Assembly (NCBI GenBank): GCA_025618425.1 | Contig: CM046848.1 | Location: 29,882,592 to 29,946,591 of the forward strand | DNA length: 64,000 nucleotides | DNA from: Heliocidaris tuberculata | Lineage: Eukaryota; Echinodermata; Echinoidea; Camarodonta; Echinometridae | Direction: 5' to 3' | Shown here: piece after piece, positions 54,387 to 64,000 of the stretch | Layout of the letters: the number at the start of each line of letters is the position of its first letter | Position numbering within the stretch: the stretch's first letter is position 1 | Program-made: the position numbers and the translations under genes | The notes under the pieces: generated by a model | The model's database searches: none | The model's input: the letters and a program-made list of their open reading frames with translations, nothing else | What the model was told of the DNA's origin: nothing

Positions 54387-55970
54387 CTCTCTTCTTCGCC
54401 CCTCTTTTCTCTCTTTCTCTTCTGCTCATGATAGACTCAGATACACTACACGCACGCGGTATTCATCACCTTCTCTCGATCTCTCTACCTCTATCCCTCT
54501 CAGTCTTTCCAGTCCCTCTGTCTCTCCTCTGTCTGTCTATCTGGCTTCTTTCTGTCTGCCCCCCCCCCCTCTCTCCCTCTTTCTCCACCTCCATCTCCCT
54601 ATTTCACATATTTCTACTTTGTTCCAACTCTTCTGTTTTACCTGACAATTTTTTTTGTTGGTTCGATTTCAACTGATCGTCCCTGCCCTGCCCTAATTGT
54701 CACTGATTCGAAATCGTTGCATATTCTTCGTCTTGGATATCCACAAAGGACAGTTCTGCTGATACGTTGAAGCATAGGTCCATGGTTCAAGCATCTTTGG
54801 TGATAATCATGATAATTGTGCTGGGAACGTTCTAAATATCACTTTATATTCGTAGAAAAGGCTCTGACTGTGACATTTCCAAGCTAATTGATGTCATATA
54901 AAATCTGTAGGATGCACGGCTTCTATCAAGCGTTTAACGTCACACTTTAAAAGACTCATTTTTCCTAATTGAACGAAATGACTCGTGGTGCAGAGTCTGT
55001 GATCGACATTCCTTGATACCACTACTGCGGCTATTATGTCTTGGCATTACCTCGACCACTTGGCTAATGGTCCACCAGGCTTTCTTTCATTGAAGGCTGA
55101 AACCTTTTAGCTGATTCCTAATTTGATTGCATGGAGGAAGAGCTAGGGGTTCCTTTGGGGGTTTAATGTTCAACATGTGACCTGATGGATTCTTCCTATA
55201 ATGGAATATCATCAATGTATGAACATTCTTTGCCAATAAGATATGTTCAGTACACCAATACAATGACTGAAACATTTTTTTTTTCTTCTGCCATACAAAC
55301 AGTAGCGGAACCAAGGAAAGGATGTGAGAGAGAAGCAATTTGGCGGCTGGTAGTGAATTAGAATAAAAGTTTAAAGAAATCGGAATTTTATTAATAGCTT
55401 GACATTTTTTTTTCTTTTTGACCCCCCCCCCCCCCCCTCCCGAGCAAGTTTTGAATGGGTGTTTAAAAAAAAAATCACTCATTTTGGAATGGATAGTTTG
55501 AGAACTGGTATAATCAAGGAGGTACTAGGTAAGCCTAATACCTCTTTGGTATAGTAATACATGTATCTCATTTCCGATCATGTGGATGATCTAACAAAAA
55601 TTCCCTTGTAAACCACTTCACCTATACTTTTACATTCCATGGAGCCACCTCTGCGTAGCATGTAAGGTATCATTGTCCTTCAAGTCTTATTGTTTCTTTC
55701 ATACGTATTCGTTTTTGTAATGAAATTTTATCTTAAAAAAAAGAACATCCTTTGATATTTTTCACGTATTTTCTCCTCATTTTCATTAATTCCATGCATT
55801 ACTATGAGCAATAACTCTTGTTATTTCATAGTAGAGCATAGTAAAACTCACATGCCATTATCCGTATAGCTGTTTCCAAAATTGATGAGATTTGTCTTTA
55901 GTTTATCCATTTATCTAGGCCAATTGATTCTCAAAATCTACCACGGAACCCCCACACCCTCTCCGTCAAA

Positions 55971-55993
55971 CCATGGACCTAGTAGGTCCATGG
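55971..55993. other. 23-bp perfect palindrome
   Basis: CCATGGACCTA-G-TAGGTCCATGG. Isolated dyad with no neighbouring element boundary that I can identify. Confidence 0.6.
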
Positions 55994-56539
55994 TCAAACC
56001 AACTGCAAAACGGCGCCAAAATAAATCGCGCGGGGTTGTCCCCGTGACATATATCGAGGTACGCACAGTTGGAAATAAGACGTATCGCATTCGATATGAG
56101 CTGTGATAGTGTTTTCGTTGAACCGGGGTATCCTAAAGTGCAATCGAGAAGAGAGGAACTCAAGACATATGGATGTGACAATTTGGAGGGAAGATTAAAA
56201 GGATGCGTGGAGGAGTCAAGGTGAAATCCGATCAATACTGTACACAATGCAGTGGAACGGATGCGGTCAGAGAAGAGGAATTCTTTCGATGTGTACGAAA
56301 TTGCCTTTGGAACAACATTTTTTAAAAAGTGTTTTATTGATTTATTTTGAAAACCCAAGAAGTAAATGAATGTGTTTTTTCTATTCTCACATGACTGAGC
56401 AGACATCTCAATGTTTAAGCTTCAAGTGTTAAAATTCTATACACCTGTTAAAACTGTTTACCACTGTGAAGAGTCATTACTAGCTAAAATGAAGAAAAAT
56501 TCAAATTTTGAACCATTGTCACCTCTCCCCTTTCGTTCC

Positions 56540-56546
56540 TCTTTCA

Positions 56547-56589
<43 letters not shown>

Positions 56590-56845
56590 TCCCCCTCTCT
56601 TCTTTCTCACCTCTTTTTCTCAAAATATAAACAGGCCCCGTATCTCTTTATTTGTATCACCACCTTTCTCAACTCCCTTTCTCTACTAGTGTGCAGGTGT
56701 GTATGCAATTTATATCTTTATCCTACCCACTCTCACAATACCCTATTCTCTCTCTTTCTCCCTCTCTCTCTCTCTCTCTCGCTCTCTTTCACCTCTCTCC
56801 ATCTGTCTTTCTTTCTTTCTTTCACTGTCTTCCTCCTCTCCTCTC
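56540..56845. repeat. CT-rich microsatellite region
   Basis: (CT)n and (TTTC)n runs at 56,550-56,590, 56,745-56,785 and 56,805-56,825. Apparent Ser/Leu-rich ORFs here are products of these runs. Confidence 0.85.
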
Positions 56846-57714
56846 TATCTTTTCTTTCCACGTTTATCCAACGCTACGATGCATTAACTCTTAATTGTGC
56901 TAAGTCATGTTTGATTGACTTCATTTCACTACCCAATCTGAGGCGAACTATCAACTTTCCTAGGTGCCCAAAACTCGTTGTCGCTGCTTCCTTGAATTTA
57001 TATGCTGCTTTCTGTTTTTTTTTTCCTTCAAAAGGAAACTTATGTACTCATGAGGAAGACAATTTTTGCATTCGTCGACGTTCCTTTTATGAACCAGTGT
57101 CTTATTTGCCCCGATTGCACGAAGCTATCACTCCATTTCCAGAGCGTGTTCATGAGCCGTTAAATTTTTTCAACGTTCCGCGAATTATGCCGCTTCTTTC
57201 ATCGAAAGAGTGTCCCGATCCGTTTCATTTCTGATGAGAGCTCGGACAATAATGATGACGACAGTCTTAAATATACTCGTATGGTGCAATTCCATTTCCC
57301 TTGAATATGTCGCCTGGGATCCATCCTATTTCATTTGTTTTATATATTCAGGATGACGAGATTCTTAGATTAACCCGATAGCTTCTATCCTCCCCTTGGA
57401 ACATGCCGAGATTCTAAATGTATTCGAATCAGAAAGGAAGGTCTTAAACTTGACTACCATGTTCCCAGTCCCTCTTTATTTACACTCTTCCCTTATGTCT
57501 GGTTCTCTTCTATCTTGAATAAAGGTATTGTGTATCCATGATGACCACAGTCTAAGATTAACCCTTCAGTTCCCAGCCTCCTTTCTTTGAATTTGAAAGA
57601 TTCCACATGAAAGAATCGCCAGACCAAACGCCTTAACCATGTTAAACTTGACTGTCATGTTTCCAACTCCCTTGATTTGAATATGTCCAGTTCTATTCCA
57701 ATTCTAAAGAGATC

Positions 57715-58313
57715 TTTTATAATGACTGGAGCACTAGTTATAATACATTATTACAAAAGTTAAGTATGAATACATTAGAGAATAGACGAATGTACCTCCG
57801 ACTTGTGTTTTATTATAAGCTTTTTAATGTTTTAATAGATATAGGACATAAAAACAGGTGCACACCTGCGAACAGAATTAGAAGAAACGATCATAACTTA
57901 AAGATGCACGTACCCTTCGCAAGAACAGATTATTATATGAACTCATTTTATCCTAAAACCATAAATGATTGGAACAAACTTCCGAAGTATGTAGTCAATA
58001 TGAAAACTCTTAGCATGTTTAAAAAAGCGTTAAATAACCATCTCAACCCACACAGTTAATTTCACAAGTGCTTTACCTCAACTAAGTAATTTTGTACTCT
58101 GTAATACTACAATGATTTTACTTGCAATCATCACTACTGTCTATCGCTTACATCTTTTAAATAATACTTTGTGCAATATGTATATGATATTGAATCTACT
58201 TGTTTTTTATATCCGGGAAACAGACTTGTATATGGGTTGATCAAACCTTTTTTTTTCCCGGTACATGTTTTATAATGTCAGAATAAATTCAAATCAAATC
58301 AAATCAAATCAAT
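57715..58313 (+). mobile_element. 5'-truncated LINE 3' end
   Basis: The plus frame reads 'WSTSYNTLLQKLSMNTLENR', 'LVFYYKLFNVLIDI' and 'SFYPKTINDWNKLPKYV', then stops at 58,059. A 3' UTR follows with 'aataaattcaaatc' and an (AATCA)n tail at 58,290-58,313. This is the C-terminus of a Jockey/CR1-like ORF2. Confidence 0.82.
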
Positions 58314-58744
58314 GACGATAGGCCTGGATTAACTCGATAGCTCACATCTTCCTTTCTTTTAAACCGGCTTGGATCTAGTCTTGGACTCTTTGGGATTGAC
58401 AGTCTTAAATTTAACTCACATGCTCTCAACCCTTTCAATTTCCCGTCTAATGAGATCTTACAGATTCATGAAAACAAGAAAACGTGAACTGAACACAAAA
58501 AAATCGAGTACATCAGACAATGGCGTAGCTGTGGGTGACAATGGAGGGCACATGCCCTACCCCGATCTAATGCCGATAAAAATGAGAGAGAGGAAAGGAG
58601 AGTAAAGGAGAGAAAGAAAGGGAGAGGGGAACAACATGAAAAGAAGACGATGCGATCCCATCGCAAGCCCTCCCATCCTCCTCTAACTTGAAGGCCTTTT
58701 CTTTCGCATTCCGTCCAATAAGACCGGTTCCCTATAATGAGGAT

Positions 58745-58747
<3 letters not shown>

Positions 58748-58786
<39 letters not shown>
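58748..58786. repeat. Poly-C tract (~39 bp)
   Basis: One of the longest uninterrupted homopolymers in the window, next to 'ctggccccactctacgcca', probably a degenerate MITE end. Confidence 0.95.
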
Positions 58787-58959
58787 ACTGGCTGGCCCCA
58801 CTCTACGCCAGTGACACCAGTACTCCTGCATCTTGTGGGCCTGCTCTTCTGATGATTTTCACGTTTTAAACATGTCGAAGGTTTGGGAAGATCGCGTTGT
58901 TGTTCACTACTTTGGTAATCATAATGAAAGTTATGCAGCATTAAAAGAATGAGTATCAT

Positions 58960-60780
58960 AGAGTTATATGTTTGGGTTTTTTTTAGAATCCAATTACGTA
59001 GACGGACATTGCAATGAAAGCAACCTATTATTCAGGGGAAAAAAAACTTGTCTGAACTCTTCAATTATCTACTGAACTCAATACAACATAATATTCCAAT
59101 GTGGAGATCGTACACCAAACGGTTTCTTTCTTTTATCCCTAATTTTCGACTTTCCTAATTAATGGTGAGAGACGGTGTGTTCAATGTCAATTCAGGTACA
59201 ATCTAAGATTTATCGCTCGTTTCAAAGCTGATGGAGATTCATAAATCATTTTCTTAATGTTCGTATGAGATGATGTATTGCCTTGGAGGAAGGAGAATAT
59301 TCACTGTTTCCTAGACAAAGTGATAAGAAAGGCTGGCGTTCAGAGATAACTTTTGAGGCAACAACATTGATTTATGTTCTCCCATGCAGCAGGAAGAAAA
59401 GTAGACATGGTAAAGAGGAACATTTCCGGAAGCCATCAGAATAAAGCTATACATTTGATATTTTTATCACACCTCTTAAACATTCACAATACAGATAACG
59501 TTTGTATACTAAGTAGATTCTAGGCCAACTCTTTCAAACAATAAATGGAATGGCATCAATGATTCATAAATTTAAGGAAACAAATCAATATAAATCGGTC
59601 TAATATTCTTAAGATTTTAAGACTTTAAACAGATTTTTCTTGATTTAAACATATATTGCATGATATTTGGGCTGTAACGATTGTCTTTATTGTGCAATTG
59701 ATATCCTACCTTCTACGCATTTTTAAATGGTTAACCCAACGACTACTGAATTATGTAATTCCCATAGGATTAAATACAGGGATGACTCGGTTCTCATAGA
59801 CAGTGGGGTTAAGAAATAAAACGTCAAGCATGAGCAGAGAAAATTTTGGAATTGTTTGAAGGAAGGTATACAAGAAAGAAAACTAGACTCACATGAAAAA
59901 TCCATAATTTGTGACATGTAGGGATATATATTTTACATAATATCCTACATCATAAAATTCTCGTGCAAAGATTGGCCAGGAATGTCTCACGTGACATAAA
60001 ATACTTTCACCATGAAGAAAAATGGATATCGCGTATCGTCGGACCCTCCGAATATTTTTCGTTATACCGATATTTTGACGTCACTTTTTTTTTAAATTCT
60101 TTTTTTGATATATACATATTCTTGATATTTCGAAGCTATTAATATCGCAACAGTGTATCGCGATAATGTTTGTGCGTGACGAACCTCTTAGTATAATTAT
60201 GTAAGTCTACTCTGACTCTACATTTAGTTTTTATTTTTTATCTATATAGACTTACTCTTGTAGGATATAAATTATATATACCATACACTCTTTTCGAGGC
60301 ACCAGTTGAAATTATGGATTCTCTGAGGTGACTGACATAGCACTATTTTCTAAGGGGCGCATTGGAGCCTCTCAGTGTATATTTGATTACTATTCCTTGC
60401 CATGAGGAATGAAGTAAAATGCCCCAGCAGCTTATAAAATGTCCATTTGTGACAGTAAAATGATTTATTCAGCTTGCACTCAAACCATCAATCAAACGTG
60501 GATGTCGACAATGTATCTATGTTTTTTTTCTTCTCTGGCTCAGTTTGAGGGCTTCCACATGTCACAGTTAATCATAAACGAACATTAGCAGTCATGGAAA
60601 CTAATTCTTTCCCTCTGGTATTACGATGAAATTCATTGTCCGTTTGTCAATGATTAGTGTCTCATGTTGTTTTTAGTTGTATGAAATCATCTACTGAGAG
60701 TCAGAAGGGCATTAACTGATATGCTTCAAGACAGAGTTAACGCCCTTCCGCCTCTCAAATCACGAAATTAAAATTTCAGC
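58960..60780. other. Intergenic AT-rich sequence
   Basis: No gene or repeat recognised. Confidence 0.4.
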
Positions 60781-60809
60781 TCTGGAATGAATTCATAGTC
60801 AGACGTAGG

Positions 60810-60900
60810 TGTTGTGTGTGCGTGTATGTGTATGAGTGTGTGTGGGGGTGGGGATGTGGTTGTGTGTGTGTGTGTGTGTGTGTGTGGTGGGGGGGGGGGT
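60810..60900. repeat. (GT)n/(G)n compound microsatellite
   Basis: TG repeats followed by a G10 run. Confidence 0.9.
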
Positions 60901-61485
60901 CGGACAAGACCTTTCATAAAATATCTGGTACCGAATTAGTAGGATCATCCATAATCATGATTATTATGTCGACACAGTACTCAAAGAAGAAGAAGAAAAA
61001 AACCCAACATAGTAAGTCTCCAAGGTTGGTTATATAACTTTCTGAAAGAAAAATACACGAGAAACCAGAGATAGAGAGTGCGAGAGAGAGAGAGAGGGGG
61101 GGGGGGGGGGAGAAAAGATTTATTTCATATAATTCAACCAGAGCATGTGTAAATGTTGAGTAGGGGTGCATTTATCTATAATTAGCTCCATCAAAATAGT
61201 TATTTAAAGTTTTGGTGCTAATACATAACATAACAGATAATAGATATCATCAGGATAGTGTTAAAAGTCATAGATGCATCCATTAATAATTCATCATTCA
61301 AGATCAGACGCCCATCTAGTAGAATGACATCGCGACATCTATTACAAATCTAACACCAGTGATGACGCTTAGCATTGTAATATCGTGTACCCAATCAAAA
61401 ACCTATTTGCAATATTTTTTTTTTTTTTCAAGATTCTATTTCTCAACTCATTCAATACATAAGTAGCACATGCATTAACAACAAG

Positions 61486-61513
61486 TTAAAAAAAAAAAAA
61501 AAAAAAAAAAAAA
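61486..61513. repeat. Poly-A tract (~25 bp)
   Basis: Uninterrupted A run. No adjacent retroelement body could be recognised. Confidence 0.9.
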
Positions 61514-62413
61514 CGATTTGCAAGTAACATACATTCCAAACACTTATTAGCATACATGTATTATATCAGTTTCATTAATGTTCTCGACACAAAACGTTCC
61601 ATTTTTATTTATTTATTTATTTATTTTTTGTATATTCATCAAATTACGTTTGAAAGCAATTATTCTCTCAGTTTTTTTTTTTGTTTTTGTTTTGTTGTTG
61701 TTGCAATATTCAAGCATTCACAATGATGTATACTTTGAGGGCGTTAGTGTTTTGTCTTCAATTAGCAACAATAACATGGCATTAATGATTAATAGAAAGA
61801 AGAATGGATTATATAAATCTGACAGGGAGAACAATTAAAAAAGAGAAGGATGTAAAGAACTACGGACATTTTTAGATGATGAGAAATTCAGATTTACTTC
61901 ATATGCTTTAGTCAAGAGCTGAGAAGAAGGAGAAGGAGAAGAAGAAGAATCAAAATGAATGAATGAATAAATAAACGAAAAGAAAATTATAAGAAAATGA
62001 TTACCGAAAGAAAGAGACAGAGTTCAAAAAGAGATAGGAAATTAACAGAGAAAGAAATGGAGAGAGAGAGAAAAAAAAATAAAGAGAAATAGTCAGAAAT
62101 AAAGAAATAGAGGGAGAGAGAGAGGGGGGGGGGGAGAAGTAGGAGTAGGAGAGAAACAAGAGAGATAGAGAGAGCGAGTAATCCGTCTTTAAATGGGAAA
62201 GTTTTTCTCTTGATGTAAAAACACTAGAGAAAAAAATGAAATTCCCCCGCGATTCTTTGCCGTCGTGGAAAGTTTTGTGCATCAATCAGCGGGGAAGGCG
62301 GTCTATACACCGAGCCATTTGTAACATCCATGCATGAGGGCATTCTGCACATTACTCGTCTGTTGTTTATCATTGCATTTAAACCTTGACTTGGATAAGG
62401 AAAGCGAGTGTGA

Positions 62414-62660
62414 GGGAGAGCGAGAGAGAGAGAGAGAGGGGGGGGGGAGATGGGGAGGGAGAGAGAGGGGGGGGGGAGATGGGGAGGGAGAGAGAGATGG
62501 GGAGGGAGAGAGAGGGGGGAGATGGGGAGGGGGGGAGAGAGAGAGGGGGGGGGAGATGGGGAGGGAGAGAGAGGGGGAGATGGGGGGGGGGGGGAGAGAG
62601 AGGGGGAGATGGGGAGGGAGAGAGGGGGGGGGAGATGGGGAGGGAGAGAGAGAGGTAGAG
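62414..62660. repeat. G-rich minisatellite
   Basis: Units of 'ggggagatggggagggagag' plus variable GA, about nine copies with unit lengths of about 20-37 bp. All long frames on both strands here are low-complexity. Multiple G4-G9 runs make quadruplex formation plausible. Confidence 0.92.
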
Positions 62661-62737
62661 AGCATGGAGAGAGGGAGTGACGGTGATAGAAATGGAAATA
62701 AAGAAGAAAGACAGGGGAATGGGAATATCCACGGGTA

Positions 62738-62825
62738 ATGAAATTGAATTGAATTGAATTTATATTGTTACATCTGTCATTATAACAAATATTTTTCTTC
62801 CATTGGCTAACAATAAACATAGGGA
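62738..62825 (-). mobile_element. LINE 3' end fragment
   Basis: On the minus strand 'aataaattcaattcaattc'-type DNA forms a (TTCAA)n tail, as at 52,478. Only the last ~90 bp are recognised. Confidence 0.4.
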
Positions 62826-63507
62826 TTATAAATGAATTAAGGGATAATCGTCATTGGAAAGGGAGAGGTAAAGAGAGAGGGAGAAAGAGAGAGAGAGAGA
62901 GATTCGGGCAGTCGGGATGAACGTAAAAAAAAAACATAAGGAGGAGATAACGGGGGATAAAAGAGGTAGTTAATTTCCATGTTGGAGAAAACATCACACT
63001 TATGTTTTCCTTTACAATTACTATGTTTACATTATACCAATTATCGCTTTATCAGTGTAAACCAAGGCCATTAAATGATGTTCTGTTATATCTGTGTTTC
63101 AATTTCATCATGCTGTATATTATTTGTAATGTTCCTTTTCTTAATTTTCATATGTACTGTTTAAAAAAAATGGTAAAAGGTATATAGTTGTAATCACAAT
63201 GCCTTTTAGTGATCACTGTTGAATTTGATATTCTACTTTTGCATAATTATCATGTTTATAAATTTATGTTTCAAAATATTTTTCCTTGTACAGACAGGGC
63301 TTGGAAGAGCAATATTCGTCATAGAAAGAGCCACCCTGTATAAAGAAGACTTGAAGAAATAGATAAATAAGTAAATACAAAACAACAAATGAATAGATAG
63401 ATAAATAGAGAGATAAATGAATGAATGAATAAATAAATATACATTAAATGAATAAATAAACAAATAAAAACAATAAAATAAATGTAAGCTGACATCGACA
63501 TTAATGA

Positions 63508-63542
<35 letters not shown>

Positions 63543-63632
63543 GGGAGAGAGAGAAAGATGGAACGAATTGAGAGAGAAGGGGAGAGAGAAGGAGAAGAAG
63601 AGAGAGGGAGTGGGAGGGGGGGTAGCAGAGCT

Positions 63633-63662
<30 letters not shown>
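63508..63662. repeat. (GA)n microsatellite region
   Basis: GA runs with GGGA interruptions. The (GAAT/AATA)n-rich tract at 63,355-63,480 precedes it. Confidence 0.9.
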
Positions 63663-63663
<1 letters not shown>

Positions 63664-63669
63664 AGGGGT

Positions 63670-64000
63670 GAGAAGGTTCAAGGCACATCTAGCAGTCTGT
63701 CGTCGTGCATGCTGTGCCCCGCCTCCTTAATCTCCTCCTTCGAACATGTCGAAGCTCTCACCAATTTCCGGCGAAGAGTAAACTTAATCTCTAAAGTATG
63801 TGTACACACAGACAACGTCTGCGGTGATCTCTTGATCGCGACCCCTCGCCAGAGCGCATATATCGCTTTCCACTAAATCACTCTACTCCCTCGTGGAAAC
63901 CAAAAATCGCCGTTTCTACTTCTCTATTACCAGTAAATTGATCAGGTTTACAAAGTAGGGCATATTATTCAAGAAATCAGTGTCTGTGCACGTCCACGAT
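63670..64000. other. Right-edge sequence, less AT-rich
   Basis: A more GC-balanced stretch with a 66-codon plus frame up to 63,876. It could be the edge of a neighbouring gene, but no domain is recognised. Confidence 0.25.

Noticed and set aside
55966..56406. 146-codon minus-strand frame
   Set aside because: No recognisable domain, and it ends inside the 23-bp palindrome region. Probably chance.
56689..57234. 181-codon plus-strand frame
   Set aside because: The first half is Ser/Leu from CT microsatellites. The second half (from 57,036) is protein-like but has no recognised domain and no clear exon borders.
62224..62820. 198-codon minus-strand frame, the second longest in the window
   Set aside because: It is almost entirely Pro/Ser/Leu from the G-rich minisatellite read in reverse. 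No domain and no splice support.

Overview
This is eukaryotic genomic DNA from an invertebrate deuterostome, most likely an echinoderm of sea-urchin type. The reasons are small exons with GT/AG introns, AT-rich DNA full of 'tacatgta', (GATA/CA/TA)-type microsatellites and poly-C/poly-G tracts, tRNA-derived SINEs, CR1/Jockey-like LINE remnants and many short TIR elements. There is no operon structure, no CRISPR array and no prokaryotic gene. The species cannot be fixed from the sequence alone.

Two genes can be reconstructed exon by exon with consistent splice phases. (1) On the minus strand, from 17,820 leftwards and off the left edge, lies an orthologue of ZGPAT (CCCH zinc finger, Tudor-like and G-patch protein). 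Eleven coding exons encode the first 477 residues; the C-terminal coiled-coil end lies outside the window. Its 8.1-kb first intron (9,694-17,772) is packed with transposon debris. (2) On the plus strand, 22,643-26,303, lies a complete five-exon torsin (AAA+ ATPase of the ER/nuclear envelope, 343 aa). The two start codons face away from each other across about 4.8 kb that holds two foldback hairpins and a nested transposon stack. At 36.7 kb there is a second torsin first exon with an intact splice donor but a one-base frameshift. No further torsin exons follow it within the window.

The rest is repeat-dominated. 27.7-29.3 kb is a tandem array carrying nuclear-receptor-like AGGTCA half-sites, split by a LINE. 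29.7-30.7 kb holds two TIR repeats that also occur elsewhere in the window. 31.3-31.5 kb is a perfect (TA)n cruciform. 32.8-35.5 kb is a minisatellite with a 96-bp higher-order unit. 36.96-38.52 kb is a large inverted repeat.

39.7-43.4 kb is the most unusual part. It holds four copies (two complete, one truncated, one diverged) of a ~1-kb TIR element built from a degenerate ~11-bp motif repeated roughly once per helical turn. Each copy has a TATA box and a short basic ORF (MPKKTSKNAAKK...) at its centre. From 44 to 64 kb I find no convincing host gene: only MITEs, LINE 3' ends, CT/GA-rich microsatellites and unique AT-rich sequence.
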